From: Actinoplanes oblitus
GTDB lineage: Bacteria; Actinomycetota; Actinomycetes; Mycobacteriales; Micromonosporaceae
Length of the DNA: 64,000 nt
Direction: 5' to 3'
Assembly: GCF_030252345.1 (NCBI RefSeq)
Contig: NZ_CP126980.1
Coordinates: forward strand, 7,517,501-7,581,500
Shown here one piece after another: positions 47,754-57,347 of this stretch. Both the position numbers and the translations under genes were made by a program. The notes under the pieces were generated by a model. The model searched no databases. It was not told where the DNA came from and saw only the letters and a list, made by a program, of their open reading frames with translations. Every line of letters begins with the position of its first letter. The first letter of the stretch is position 1.

Positions 47754-48337
47754 TGCCCGCTGACGACGCCCTACGCGATCGACTCGTCCGGGTGGGCGCG
47801 GAGTTGCTGCGCACCGAAAGTCCCGGTGCTCTCTCACTGCGTGAGATCGCCCGGCGGGCCGGCGTCTCGCACGGCGCGCCGCGCCGCTACTTCCCCACCC
47901 ACAAGTCCCTGCTGTCGGCGATCGCCCGGTCCGGGTTCGCCGATCTGACGGCCGAGATCGAGGCCGCGCTGCGGGAGACCGCCGGCGACCCGCGGTCGCA
48001 GATCACCGGGCTGGCCCGGGTCTACGTACGATTCGCCGCCGCCAACCGGAGCATGTTCGAGCTGATGTTCCGGCACGACCTGCTGGAGACCGGTGGCGAG
48101 CTCGGTCTGCGCGACGCGTCACTCCCGCTCTTCCAGCTCCTGGTCGACCTGGTCGCCGCCGCCGGGCCGGCCGGGCAGCCGTCCGCGCGGGTGACCGCCG
48201 CGTCGATCTGGGCGGCCCTGCACGGCACCGCCCAGCTCTGGATCTGGGGCTCGCTCACCCTGGCCACCGGGGCCACCGACCCGGGCCCGTTCATCGACGC
48301 CACCCTCGCCGCCCACCTGGGGAAGGACACCCGATGA
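47753..48337 (+). CDS. TetR-family transcriptional regulator
   Basis: A 194-residue repressor. The N-terminal helix-turn-helix is SLREIARRAGVSHGAPRRYFPTHKSLL; the C-terminal ligand domain (TetR_C_33-like, about 80-190) is helical. The ATG at 47753 lies at the end of the second operator palindrome with no ribosome site before it, so the mRNA is probably leaderless. Stop overlaps the acyltransferase start (ATGA). It probably represses its own pair and the divergent PLP enzyme. Confidence 0.88.
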   Translation: MPADDALRDRLVRVGAELLRTESPGALSLREIARRAGVSHGAPRRYFPTHKSLLSAIARSGFADLTAEIEAALRETAGDPRSQITGLARVYVRFAAANRSMFELMFRHDLLETGGELGLRDASLPLFQLLVDLVAAAGPAGQPSARVTAASIWAALHGTAQLWIWGSLTLATGATDPGPFIDATLAAHLGKDTR

Positions 48338-49020
48338 CCCGTATGCCACCGCTCTACGCCGTCGCGCACCGCACGCTGGGCACCGTGCTGCGCGGTTTCT
48401 GGCCGACCACCGTGACCGGGCTGGAACACCTGCCGGCCGGCTCCGGCGCGGTCCTGGCGGCCAACCACCACGCCATCGCCGACCAGCTCTTCCTCGGGGT
48501 CAACACGCCACGGCACATCGCGTTCTGGGCCAAGGCGGAGTACTTCCGCGAGGCCGGGCTGACCCGCCTGGTGGTGACCGGGATGGGCGCCATCCCGGTG
48601 GAGCGGGCCGGCGGCCGGGCGGTGCTCAGCGCCTTCGACGCGGCGGTGCCGATCCTGCGGTCCGGCGGGCTGGTCGCGGTCTTCGTGGAGGGCACCCGCT
48701 CCCCCGACGGGCGGCTTCACCGGGGGCGCACCGGGGCGGTGCGGCTCGCCGCGCAGGCCGGGGTGCCGGTCGTGCCGGTGGGCATCCGCGGCACCGACCG
48801 GATCCGGCCGGCCGGTCGCCGCCTGCCGCGACGGCACCCGATCCGGCTGGACTTCGGGCCGCCGATCCCGGTCAAGGTGGCCTCAGCCTCGGACGCGCGC
48901 CGGCTCACCGACGAGGTGGTCGCCCGGATCCAGGGGCTGACCGGCCAGGAATACGTCCCGAAGTACGCCGCGCTGCCCAGCTCCGCCACGCCCGGTGGCA
49001 CACCGCCCGCCGGCCGCTGA
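48334..49020 (+). CDS. 1-acylglycerol-3-phosphate acyltransferase-like protein
   Basis: A 228-residue PlsC-family acyltransferase. The catalytic HX4D motif is NHHAIAD, followed by GAIPVERAGG, the substrate-site FVEGTRS and the VPVVPVGIRG block. It would esterify a lysophospholipid or related acceptor at the membrane. The chain length and acceptor are unknown. Translationally coupled to the TetR gene, suggesting control of membrane lipid modification by that regulator's ligand. Confidence 0.88.
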   Translation: MTRMPPLYAVAHRTLGTVLRGFWPTTVTGLEHLPAGSGAVLAANHHAIADQLFLGVNTPRHIAFWAKAEYFREAGLTRLVVTGMGAIPVERAGGRAVLSAFDAAVPILRSGGLVAVFVEGTRSPDGRLHRGRTGAVRLAAQAGVPVVPVGIRGTDRIRPAGRRLPRRHPIRLDFGPPIPVKVASASDARRLTDEVVARIQGLTGQEYVPKYAALPSSATPGGTPPAGR

Positions 49021-49049
49021 GCAGCCGGCGTTTCGCGGGTGCCGTCTGA

Positions 49050-50054
49050 CTACTCCGCCTCGCTGCGGCGGCGGTCGATCGCGACGTAGGAGCCGGGCTG
49101 GGACTTGGCCACCTTCTTCATCTCCGAGGCGACGGCGATGACCATCCGCGGATCGGTGAACTGGCGGCCGTCGGCCGTCGCCTGGGCGACCCCGATCGAC
49201 AGCGTGACCAGGGCGGCGCGCTGCTTGTTGCCGCGCCGGTCCGGCACCTCGATGTAACCGCGCTGCGCGTCCTTCTGGTCGTAGAGCCGGTCGGCCGCCG
49301 ACTCGAAGTCGGTGACCATGCTCTTGGTCAGCGGCAACACCTGGTCGGGGTGGCAGATGAAGACGAAGTCGTCGCCGCCGATGTGGCCGAGAAAGATCGA
49401 CGGCTTGCCCGCCGACGAGCTGGCCCGCTGCAGGCTGCGCGCCATGGCGGTGATGAACTCGTCGCCGCGGTCGAAACCGTAGACGTCGTTGACGCTCTTG
49501 AAGCGGTCGATGTCGATGTAACCGACCGAGTAGTCGCCACCGGACCGGATCCGCTCGATGATCTCGCGGCGCACCCGGGCGTTGCCGGGCAGGCCGGTCA
49601 GCGGCGAGACCTCGCGGAACTCCTTGTTGCGCCGCAGCGTGGTGGAGACCCGGGCGATCAGCTCGGCGGTGTCGAACGGCTTGGTCAGGTAGTCGTCGGC
49701 GCCGGTGGTCAGCCCGACCACCTTGTCCACCGTCATGCTCCGGGCGGTCAGCATGATCACCGGTAGGGCCGACGTCAGAGGATCGGCCCGCAGGTTGCGA
49801 ATCAGCTCGACGCCGTCCATCCGGGGCATCATCCAGTCGACGACTGCCAGGTCGGGCCGGTGCGTCTCCATCATGTCGAGCGCTTCCTGCCCGTCCCGGG
49901 CCCGGATCACCTCGAAGCCGTGCACCTTGAGGTTGAACTCGACGAAGCTCGCGATGTCCTCGTCGTCGTCGACGACCAGGACGAGATCCGGTCGTTGCTC
50001 GTCGGCGTCGAGCCCGAGGTCCTCGACCGCGGGCCCCGGCTCGGAAGTACTCAC
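49050..50054 (-). CDS. response regulator with degenerate GGDEF domain
   Basis: A 334-residue protein. The receiver domain (about 22-145) has VVDDDED, the phosphoacceptor D73 in [11 protein letters not shown] and K125 in LTKPF. The GGDEF domain follows from about 148 ([14 protein letters not shown]) and its signature reads GGDDF at 226-230, with the metal Asp in YIDIDRFK and the Glu of the motif replaced by Asp. It may be a weak or inactive diguanylate cyclase, or a GTP/c-di-GMP sensor. The GTG at 50054 overlaps the rpe stop (GTGA). No histidine kinase is adjacent. Confidence 0.88.
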   Translation of the reverse strand: MSTSEPGPAVEDLGLDADEQRPDLVLVVDDDEDIASFVEFNLKVHGFEVIRARDGQEALDMMETHRPDLAVVDWMMPRMDGVELIRNLRADPLTSALPVIMLTARSMTVDKVVGLTTGADDYLTKPFDTAELIARVSTTLRRNKEFREVSPLTGLPGNARVRREIIERIRSGGDYSVGYIDIDRFKSVNDVYGFDRGDEFITAMARSLQRASSSAGKPSIFLGHIGGDDFVFICHPDQVLPLTKSMVTDFESAADRLYDQKDAQRGYIEVPDRRGNKQRAALVTLSIGVAQATADGRQFTDPRMVIAVASEMKKVAKSQPGSYVAIDRRRSEAE

Positions 50055-50731
50055 ATCGAGTTCCCCATCCGATTGGCGGCCAGTGCCCGAAGCTTACGCA
50101 CCGCCTCGGCCGGGTCGCTCATGCCATAGACAGCGGTGCCCGCCACGAACGCGTCGGCGCCGGCCTCGGCGGCCTGCTCGATGGTGTCCGCGGCGATCCC
50201 GCCGTCCACCTCGATGCGCACGTCCAGGTGACCCACCTCGACGCGCCGCCGCACGTCACGCACCTTGTCGAGCATCTCCGGCAGGAACTTCTGCCCGCCG
50301 AAACCGGCCTTGATCGTCATGATCAGGACGGTGTCCAGATAGGGCAACAATTCCAGGTACGGCTCCACCGGGGTGTCCCGGTCGATGGCCAGGCCCGCCT
50401 TGGCCCCGGCCGCGCGCAGCGTCTTGGCCAGCCCCACCGGGTCGTCGCAGGCCTCGGCGTGGAACGTCACGTTGTACGCCCCGGCCTCGGCGTAACCGGG
50501 CGCCCAGCGCTCCGGGTCGGTGATCATCAGGTGCACGTCGAACGGGATCGTCGTCGCCTTGCGCAGGCTCTGCACGATCGGCAGGCCCAGCGTCAGGTTC
50601 GGCACGAAGTGGTTGTCCATGACGTCCACGTGCGCCCAGTCGGCGGCCCCCTCGATGGCGTGCACTTCCTCGGCCAGGCGGGAGAAGTCGGAGGCGAGGA
50701 TGCTCGGCGCGATGATCGGCGAAGGTGTCAC
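50051..50731 (-). CDS. rpe: ribulose-phosphate 3-epimerase
   Basis: Interconverts ribulose- and xylulose-5-phosphate in the pentose phosphate pathway. The 226-residue TIM barrel has [33 protein letters not shown] and [12 protein letters not shown], with the metal residues in place. The start is GTG at 50731. It lies 41 bp after rsmB and overlaps the response-regulator start, so the two are probably co-translated. Confidence 0.95.
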   Translation of the reverse strand: MTPSPIIAPSILASDFSRLAEEVHAIEGAADWAHVDVMDNHFVPNLTLGLPIVQSLRKATTIPFDVHLMITDPERWAPGYAEAGAYNVTFHAEACDDPVGLAKTLRAAGAKAGLAIDRDTPVEPYLELLPYLDTVLIMTIKAGFGGQKFLPEMLDKVRDVRRRVEVGHLDVRIEVDGGIAADTIEQAAEAGADAFVAGTAVYGMSDPAEAVRKLRALAANRMGNSM

Positions 50732-50772
50732 CGATGCAGTGTATGACTCGCGCCGAGCCTCCCCCGCACTAG

Positions 50773-52242
50773 TCAGCTGGTGCGGCGCAGCACCGCCAGG
50801 AACATCGCGTCGGTGCCGTGCCGGTGCGGCCAGAGCTGGACCGTCGGGCCCGGGCCGAGACCCGGCATGCCCGGCGGCAGCAGCGGCCGGGCGTCGACGA
50901 AGTCGACCTCCACCCCGCTGCGCCGGGCGCCCTCGCTCACCGTCACCTGGGTCTCCACCATGTGCGGGGAGCACGTCACGTAGGCCACCACGCCACCCGG
51001 GCGGACCGCCCGCAGCGCGGCCACCAGCAGCTCCCGCTGCAACTTGGTGAGCGGCGGCAGGTCGGCCGGCTGCCGGCGCCAGCGGGACTCGGGCCGGCGG
51101 CGCAGCGAGCCCAGCCCGGTGCACGGCGCGTCGACCAGCACCCTGTCGAACGACTCCTCGGGCAGGTCCGGGTCGCGGCCCACCGACCGGCCGTCCATCG
51201 GCAGGACCGTCACCGGCATCCCCTCGGTGGCCTGCTCGACCAGGCGGGCCCGGTGCTCGGCCACCTCGACGGCCGTCACCTCGGCACCGCGACCGGCGGC
51301 GATCGCGCCGATCAGGCCGGTCTTGCCGCCCGGGCCGGCGCACAGGTCCAGCCAGCGGGTGTCCCGGCCCTCCACCGGGGCGGCCAGCAGTGCCGCCGCG
51401 ACCAGCTGGGAACCCTCGTCCTGGACGTGGGCCCGGCCCTCGCGGATGGCGGCCAGCTCGCGCGGGGCGCCACCGTTGAGGTAGACCGCGTACGGCGAGA
51501 ACGCGCCCGGCACCCCGTCCACCTCGTCGGCCAGCTCCACCGCGTCGGCCCGGCCCGGACGCGCGCACAGGTGCACCGTCGGCGCCTGGTTGTCCTCGAT
51601 CAGCAGCCGGGCGGTGTCCTCCAGGTCGCCACCGAGCGACTCGGCGAACGCCCGCACGATCCACTCCGGATGATGGTGGTGCACCGCGAGGTGACCGACC
51701 AGGTCGTCCTCGGCCGACGGGGCCAGTTTCGCCAGCCAGTCGTCGAGCGAGGTCTCGGAGATGGTGCGCATCACCGCGTTGGCGAAACCGGCGGCGCCCG
51801 GGGCCACCGAGCGGACCAGGTCGACGGTCTGGTTGACGGCGGCGTGCGACGGCACCCGGGTGTAGAGCAGCTGGTAGGCACCGAGCCGCAGGGCGTCGCG
51901 CGCCGGCGCGTCGATCCGGGACAGCTCCCGGCCGGCGGCGTCGACGATGATCAGGTCGAGGGTGCCGAGCGCCCGGAGCGTGCCGTACGTCAGCTCGGTG
52001 GCGAACGCGGCGTCCCGCCCGTGCAGGCCCATCCCGGCGAGGATCTCGGACAGCACCAGGTTGGCGTACGCGTCGTCGCGGTGCACGGCGGCGATCGCCT
52101 CGTAGGCCGCCTGGCGCGCCGGGTCGGACGGCGGGCGGCCACCCCGCGGTGCCCGGCCGCTGCGCTGGTCGCGCGGATGTCCCGGCCCGGACGGGCGCCG
52201 AGGGCCGGCGCCGTGTGGCCGTGAAGCCCGATGTTCCGTCAC
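50773..52242 (-). CDS. rsmB: 16S rRNA (cytosine-967-C5) methyltransferase
   Basis: A 489-residue RsmB/Fmu enzyme. After a disordered basic N-terminus (about 1-40) comes a NusB-like RNA-binding domain (ARQAAYEAI to about 180), then a SAM methyltransferase with [13 protein letters not shown]. The paired catalytic cysteines are in [15 protein letters not shown] and [11 protein letters not shown]. The start is GTG at 52242, overlapping the fmt stop (GTGA). It belongs to the usual def-fmt-rsmB-rpe order. Confidence 0.94.
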   Translation of the reverse strand: MTEHRASRPHGAGPRRPSGPGHPRDQRSGRAPRGGRPPSDPARQAAYEAIAAVHRDDAYANLVLSEILAGMGLHGRDAAFATELTYGTLRALGTLDLIIVDAAGRELSRIDAPARDALRLGAYQLLYTRVPSHAAVNQTVDLVRSVAPGAAGFANAVMRTISETSLDDWLAKLAPSAEDDLVGHLAVHHHHPEWIVRAFAESLGGDLEDTARLLIEDNQAPTVHLCARPGRADAVELADEVDGVPGAFSPYAVYLNGGAPRELAAIREGRAHVQDEGSQLVAAALLAAPVEGRDTRWLDLCAGPGGKTGLIGAIAAGRGAEVTAVEVAEHRARLVEQATEGMPVTVLPMDGRSVGRDPDLPEESFDRVLVDAPCTGLGSLRRRPESRWRRQPADLPPLTKLQRELLVAALRAVRPGGVVAYVTCSPHMVETQVTVSEGARRSGVEVDFVDARPLLPPGMPGLGPGPTVQLWPHRHGTDAMFLAVLRRTS

Positions 52243-53165
52243 GCGAGCTTCTCCCCTGCTTCGATACGCATCCCGCGAGCCCAATCGGTCGCGGCCATCG
52301 GTTTCTTGCCCGCCGCCCGGACCTCGCCGAGCTGCACCGGCGTGGTGGCGGTGCCGACGAGCACCTGGGTGCGCTCCACCCGCAGCTCGCCCGGCGGCAG
52401 ATGTGGCGCGTTGGCGACCGGCCGGACCGGTCCCAGCTTGAGCCGGTCGTCGCGCAGCGTGGTCCACGCGCCCGGGGCCGGAGTGCACGCCCGGATCCGC
52501 CGGTCGACGGCGAACGCCGGGTCGGTCCAGCGGATCCGGGCGTCCTCGACGGTGAGTTTCGGCGCCAGGCTGACCCCGTCGTGTGGCTGCGGGTGCGCCC
52601 GGGCGGTGCCCGCCCCGATCGCGTCGAGCACCGCGACGAGCAGGCCGGCGCCCTCGTGGGCGAGCCGCTCCAGCAGGTCGCCGGAGGTGTCGTTGAACCG
52701 GATCTGATCGGTGACGGTGCCGTAGACCGGGCCGGTGTCCAGGCCGGCCTCCAGTTCGAAGACGCTGGCCCCGGTCACCTCGTCACCGTGCAGCACGGCA
52801 TGCTGCACGGGGGCCGCGCCACGCCACGCGGGCAGCAGCGAGAAGTGCAGGTTGAGCCAGCCGTGCCGGGGGATCTCCAGGGCCGACGGCGGGACCAGGG
52901 CACCGTAGGCCACCACCGGCACGCAGTCCGGCGCGAGCTCGCGCAGGCGCTGCTGGAACTCCGGCTCGCGCGGGCGCTCCGGGGTCAGCACCTCGATGCC
53001 GCGCTCGTCCGCCCACGCGCCGACCGGGGACCGGACCAGCCGGCGGCCGCGACCGGCCGGGGCGTCCGGCCGGGTGACCACGGCGAGCAGCTCGTGCCCG
53101 GAGGCGGCGATCGCGTCCAGGCTGGGCAGCGCCACCTCGGGGGTACCGGCGAAGACCAGGCGCAT
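52239..53165 (-). CDS. fmt: methionyl-tRNA formyltransferase
   Basis: Formylates initiator Met-tRNA using formyltetrahydrofolate. The 308-residue protein begins [19 protein letters not shown] at ATG 53165, four bases after the def stop. The signature [20 protein letters not shown] includes the catalytic Asn and His, with the Asp in [16 protein letters not shown]. The C-terminal OB-like tRNA domain starts near 205. Confidence 0.96.
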   Translation of the reverse strand: MRLVFAGTPEVALPSLDAIAASGHELLAVVTRPDAPAGRGRRLVRSPVGAWADERGIEVLTPERPREPEFQQRLRELAPDCVPVVAYGALVPPSALEIPRHGWLNLHFSLLPAWRGAAPVQHAVLHGDEVTGASVFELEAGLDTGPVYGTVTDQIRFNDTSGDLLERLAHEGAGLLVAVLDAIGAGTARAHPQPHDGVSLAPKLTVEDARIRWTDPAFAVDRRIRACTPAPGAWTTLRDDRLKLGPVRPVANAPHLPPGELRVERTQVLVGTATTPVQLGEVRAAGKKPMAATDWARGMRIEAGEKLA

Positions 53166-53169
53166 CAGC

Positions 53170-53727
53170 TCACCGCCCCACGCCGAAGATGCCACGGCCG
53201 TGCGGGCTCTCCTTGACGGTGGGTGGCTTGGCCGCGTCGTACCACTCGGCGGAGCGGATCTGCCGCATCGCGTCCTTGCGGGCGGCCGAGTCCAGGCGGT
53301 CCAGGAAGAGCACGCCGTCCAGGTGGTCGGTCTCGTGCTGCACGCAGCGGGCCATCAGGCCGGTGCCGACCAGCTGGATCGGCTCGCCGTGCTCGGAGAA
53401 ACCGTTGGCCACCACATTCTGCCGGCGCTTGGTGTCGATGTAGATGCCCGGGATGGAGAGGCAGCCCTCCGGGCCGTCCTGCTCCTCGTCGTCCGGGAAC
53501 GACAACACCGGGTTGACGATGTGCCCGACCACGTCGTCGACGTCGAAGGTGAACACGCGCAGGCCGACACCGAGCTGCGGGGCGGCCAGACCGGCGCCGC
53601 CCTCGTCGAGCATCGTGTCGGTCAGATCCTTCACCAGCTTGCGCAGTTCCTTGTCGAAGTCGACGACCGGATCGGCCGCTGTGCGCAGCACCGGGTCGCC
53701 GAACAGACGGATGGGCTGGACGGTCAC
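53170..53727 (-). CDS. def: peptide deformylase
   Basis: Removes N-formyl groups from new proteins. All three motifs are intact in 185 residues: [17 protein letters not shown] with the metal cysteine, and [11 protein letters not shown] with two metal histidines and catalytic Glu. The start is GTG at 53727. It lies upstream of fmt, matching the functional pair. Confidence 0.97.
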   Translation of the reverse strand: MTVQPIRLFGDPVLRTAADPVVDFDKELRKLVKDLTDTMLDEGGAGLAAPQLGVGLRVFTFDVDDVVGHIVNPVLSFPDDEEQDGPEGCLSIPGIYIDTKRRQNVVANGFSEHGEPIQLVGTGLMARCVQHETDHLDGVLFLDRLDSAARKDAMRQIRSAEWYDAAKPPTVKESPHGRGIFGVGR

Positions 53728-53775
53728 GCGGCGGAACTCCTCAATCTGGGAAAACGGCTCCCACAGTCTACGGAC

Positions 53776-55956
53776 TCAGAAGAGGTCGGCCGGGTCCACC
53801 TGGATGCGCACCGGGACCGCCGCCTTGCGGGCGCTGCGCACGCCGGCGGCCACGTGCAGGGCGTGGGCGAGGTCGGCGGCGCGGGACCGGGACACCCGTA
53901 GGAGCATCCGCTCCTGCTCGTCACCGGCCGGGACCGGGCCGAGCTGCTCGGTGCCGTCCGGCAGATCGGCGATGGTCAGCAGCTCGGCGACGGCCGGCGC
54001 GGTACCGGTGACGCTGGCCATCCGAGCCGCCGGCGGGAAACCCAACTCGCGGCGTTCGGCCAGCTCACGGGCGGCGAACCAGCCCGGGTCCCAGCGCAGC
54101 AGGGCCTGCACCGGGGCCAGTGAGCCGTCCGCCACGACGATCACCTTGCCGCCCTGCGAGCCGGGGCGGGCCAGCGCCGACGCGTTCAGCCAGCGGCGCA
54201 TGGTCTCCTCGGCGGCGCGCAGGTCGGCCCGGCTGAGCAACGCCCAGGTGTCCAGCAGCAGGACCGCGCCGTAGCCACCGGCGGCCACCGGCTCGGCGCC
54301 CGGGGTGGCCACCACGATGGCCGGCTCGTCCGGGACCGTGTCCAAGATCTCGTCCCGGCCGGAGGTGCGCACCGGCACACCCGGGAACGCCCGGCCCAGC
54401 TCCTCGGCGGTGCGCCGGGCCCCGATGATCGAGGCGCGCAGCCGCCGCTCGCCGCAGACCGGGCACTGGTAGGCCGGGAAATTCCGCCCGCACCAGAGGC
54501 AGACCGGCACGTCACGGGCGCTGTGCAGGGCCAGCGGGCCGGAGCAGGCCGGGCATCGGGCGGGATTGCGGCACTCCACGCACGCGACGGCCGGCAGATA
54601 GCCCCGCCGCGGCACCTGCACCAGCGCCGGGGCGCCGGCCTGCACCGCGGACCGGGCCGCCTGCCAGGCGACGCTCGGCAGGCGGGCGACCACCGCGCCG
54701 GGGTCGCGGGCCAGCTGCGGATCGTCACCGGTCGGCGAGATGGCCGGCTGCCGCCGCCGCAGCACGGCGCGGTCGGCGACGATCTCCCGGGCCCAGCCGG
54801 TCTCCAGCAGCAGCTGGCCCTCGCCGGTCCGGGCGAAGCCGCCGACCAGGGCCGCGCAGTCGGCCAGCCGGGCACGGGTGAGCAGCACGTCGCGGGCGTG
54901 CGGGTAGGGCGAGCGGGGCTCGGCGTGCAGGTCGTCGCCGTCGTCCCAGATGACCACCAGGCCGAGCGCGGCGACCGGGGCCCACATCGCCGCCCGGGTG
55001 CCGGCCACCACCGGGACCTGGTGCCGGCTGGCGGCGAGGAACCGCCGATAGCGCTCGGCCGGGCCGAGCGCCGCGTTCAGCGCGACGTGCCGGCCGGCGC
55101 CGAGCACCTCGGTGAGCGCCCGGTCGACCCGGTCCAGGTCGCGCGCGTCGGCGACCACGATGACCACGCCACGGCCGGTGCGCGCGGTGGCGGCGGCGGC
55201 CTCGGCGATCCGCAGCGGCCAGTCCTCGCCCGGCAGCGCCGACCAGACGGCGCGGGCCGGGCGGCCGTCCGCCAGGGCCCGCAGGTAGGCCGGGCCGGCC
55301 GGGTAGGAATCCCAGCCACCCGCGGCGGGCGCCCGGAAGGACGGCCCGGCGGCCGGCTCGCCCGCCGCGCCCCCGTCCACCGGCTCGTCGCCGGCCGTCG
55401 CCGACCCGGTCCCCGCCGCCGGATCCGACTCCGGCACACTCCCGGCACCCAGATCCGAGTCCGGCACACTCCTGGCCACCGGATCCGACTCCGGCACACT
55501 CCCGGCCACCGGACCCGACTCCGGCACAGCGCCGGCCACCGGATCCCGGCCGGGCAGCGTCTCGGGGGCCGTCTGGGACTCCACCCGGGCGTGTCGGGGC
55601 GGCACCGCCAGCCGCAGCACATCGGCCAGGCTCCCCGCATAGCGATCGGCGACCGCCCGAGCCGCCCGGGCCACCTCGGGATCCAGCACCCGCTCCGGGG
55701 AGACCACCTTTTCCAGGAAGGCCAACCGGCCCTGATGCTCCGAGGCCTCGGCGCGGGACAGCAGGAACCCGCTCACCAACTGCCCGGCGAACCGCACCTT
55801 GACCCGCACCCCGGGCTGCGCCGCCTCGTCATCGGCGCCGGCGACCAGATAGTCGAACGGCCGGTCCAGGTGTGGCAGCGGGACGTCGACACACACCCGG
55901 GCCACCGGCAGACGCTCCGCCGGCTCCCGCTCCCCACGCACACCCTTGGTCCCCAT
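53776..55956 (-). CDS. priA: primosomal protein N' (PriA), helicase-degenerate actinobacterial form
   Basis: Replication-restart factor of 726 residues. The N-terminal DNA-binding domain (CVDVPLPHLDRPFDYLV, KVRFAGQLVSGFLL) and the eight-cysteine zinc region (CVECRNPARCPACSG, CLWCGRNFPAYQCPVCG) are kept. The Walker A loop is lost: the GTGSGKT position reads ALPGEDWPL, and the DEEH box reads WDDGDD. As in other actinobacteria it should bind forks without unwinding. A 10-residue repeat (consensus DPVAGSVPES) occupies about 138-180, a disordered insert. It lies between def and metK. Confidence 0.92.
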   Translation of the reverse strand: MGTKGVRGEREPAERLPVARVCVDVPLPHLDRPFDYLVAGADDEAAQPGVRVKVRFAGQLVSGFLLSRAEASEHQGRLAFLEKVVSPERVLDPEVARAARAVADRYAGSLADVLRLAVPPRHARVESQTAPETLPGRDPVAGAVPESGPVAGSVPESDPVARSVPDSDLGAGSVPESDPAAGTGSATAGDEPVDGGAAGEPAAGPSFRAPAAGGWDSYPAGPAYLRALADGRPARAVWSALPGEDWPLRIAEAAAATARTGRGVVIVVADARDLDRVDRALTEVLGAGRHVALNAALGPAERYRRFLAASRHQVPVVAGTRAAMWAPVAALGLVVIWDDGDDLHAEPRSPYPHARDVLLTRARLADCAALVGGFARTGEGQLLLETGWAREIVADRAVLRRRQPAISPTGDDPQLARDPGAVVARLPSVAWQAARSAVQAGAPALVQVPRRGYLPAVACVECRNPARCPACSGPLALHSARDVPVCLWCGRNFPAYQCPVCGERRLRASIIGARRTAEELGRAFPGVPVRTSGRDEILDTVPDEPAIVVATPGAEPVAAGGYGAVLLLDTWALLSRADLRAAEETMRRWLNASALARPGSQGGKVIVVADGSLAPVQALLRWDPGWFAARELAERRELGFPPAARMASVTGTAPAVAELLTIADLPDGTEQLGPVPAGDEQERMLLRVSRSRAADLAHALHVAAGVRSARKAAVPVRIQVDPADLF
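55421..55540 (-). repeat. 30-bp tandem repeat inside priA, four copies
   Basis: Units start at 55421, 55451, 55481 and 55511, each containing TCCGGCACA, with a partial fifth. The in-frame period of 30 bp encodes the D-P-V-A-G-S-V-P-E-S linker of PriA and can change copy number without breaking the frame. Confidence 0.92.
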
Positions 55957-56062
55957 CTCCGAACATTCTGCCCGCCCCCTCCGACATTTCCGGCCGCGGG
56001 CGAGCCCACGGCCCGCCGCCCCCGGCGATCGCCCGATCGGGGGTACGCCCGCGGAGAACGCG

Positions 56063-56093
56063 GAAGCCGGCGCCCACCAGGGGCGCCGGCTTC
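56063..56093 (-). terminator. terminator after metK
   Basis: A perfect 13-bp stem GAAGCCGGCGCCC/GGGCGCCGGCTTC (56063-56075 with 56081-56093), 21 nt past the metK stop and 107 nt before priA. It suggests priA has its own promoter. Confidence 0.75.
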
Positions 56094-56114
56094 ACCGACA
56101 ACGAGCGAGGAGCC

Positions 56115-57305
56115 TCAGGAAGCGGCGTTCTTCAGGTCCTGGGCGCGGTCGGTGCTCTCCCACTTCAGGTCGGGCAGCTCCCGGCCGAAGTGACCGTACG
56201 CGGCGGTCTGCTGGTAGATCGGGCGGAGCAGGTCCAGGTCCCGGATGATCGCGGCCGGGCGCAGGTCGAAGATCTCGGTGATCGCCTTCTCGATCCGCTC
56301 GACCGGCACGTTCTCGGTGCCGAAGGTCTCCACGAACAGGCTGACCGGGTGGGCCTTGCCGATCGCGTAGGCGACCTGGGTCTCGCACCGCTCGGCCAGG
56401 CCGGCGGCGACCACGTTCTTGGCGACCCAGCGCATCGCGTACGCCGCGGACCGGTCCACCTTCGACGGGTCCTTGCCGGAGAACGCGCCGCCACCGTGCC
56501 GGGCGTACCCGCCGTACGTGTCCACGATGATCTTGCGGCCGGTCAGCCCGGCGTCACCCATCGGGCCACCGATCTCGAACCGGCCGGTCGGGTTCACCAG
56601 CAGCCGGTAGCCCTCGGTCTCCAGGCCGAGGCCCTCCAGCTCGGGGCCGATCACGTGCTCCCGCACGTCCGGGGTGAGCAGCGACTCCAGCGAGATGTCC
56701 GCAGCGTGCTGCGAGGAGACCACCACGGTGTTCAGCCGGACCGGGCGCAGGCCGTCGTACTCGATGGTGACCTGGGTCTTGCCGTCCGGGCGCAGGTACG
56801 GAATCGTGCCGTCCTTGCGCGCCGCGGACAGGCGCCGGGCCAGCCGGTGCGCGAGCGCGATCGGCAGCGGCATCAGCTCGGGGGTCTCCGAGCAGGCGAA
56901 GCCGAACATCATGCCCTGGTCGCCGGCGCCCTGCTGGTCCAGGATGTGTTCGGAATCACCCTCGCGCAGCTCGATGGCGCTGTCCACGCCCTGGGCGATG
57001 TCCGGCGACTGGGAGCCGATCGAGACGCTGACGCCGCAGGACGCGCCGTCGAAGCCCTTCTTCGACGAGTCGTAGCCGATCGCCAGGATGGTGTCGCGCA
57101 CGATCTTGGGAATGTCGGCGTACGCCTGGGTGGTGACCTCGCCCGCGACGTGCACCTGGCCGGTGGTGATCAGGGTCTCGACCGCGACACGGCTCCGCGG
57201 GTCCTGCGCGAGCAGGGCGTCGAGAATACCGTCGCTGATCTGGTCAGCGATCTTGTCCGGGTGGCCTTCCGTGACCGACTCGGAAGTGAACAGGCGGCGT
57301 GCCAC
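56115..57305 (-). CDS. metK: S-adenosylmethionine synthase
   Basis: Makes S-adenosylmethionine from methionine and ATP. The 396-residue protein has [18 protein letters not shown], the [12 protein letters not shown] loop and the P-loop-like [19 protein letters not shown]. The start is GTG at 57305. The 42-bp gap from coaBC leaves no room for a SAM riboswitch. It supplies the methyl donor for EgtD, RsmB and the other methyltransferases seen here. Confidence 0.97.
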   Translation of the reverse strand: MARRLFTSESVTEGHPDKIADQISDGILDALLAQDPRSRVAVETLITTGQVHVAGEVTTQAYADIPKIVRDTILAIGYDSSKKGFDGASCGVSVSIGSQSPDIAQGVDSAIELREGDSEHILDQQGAGDQGMMFGFACSETPELMPLPIALAHRLARRLSAARKDGTIPYLRPDGKTQVTIEYDGLRPVRLNTVVVSSQHAADISLESLLTPDVREHVIGPELEGLGLETEGYRLLVNPTGRFEIGGPMGDAGLTGRKIIVDTYGGYARHGGGAFSGKDPSKVDRSAAYAMRWVAKNVVAAGLAERCETQVAYAIGKAHPVSLFVETFGTENVPVERIEKAITEIFDLRPAAIIRDLDLLRPIYQQTAAYGHFGRELPDLKWESTDRAQDLKNAAS

Positions 57306-57347
57306 GGTGCTCCTCAGTTGTCGAAAACAGGTAACGCGGAAGTGTAA

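Noticed and set aside
57306-57347. SAM riboswitch before metK
   Set aside because: Only 42 bp separate coaBC and metK and no aptamer motif is present.
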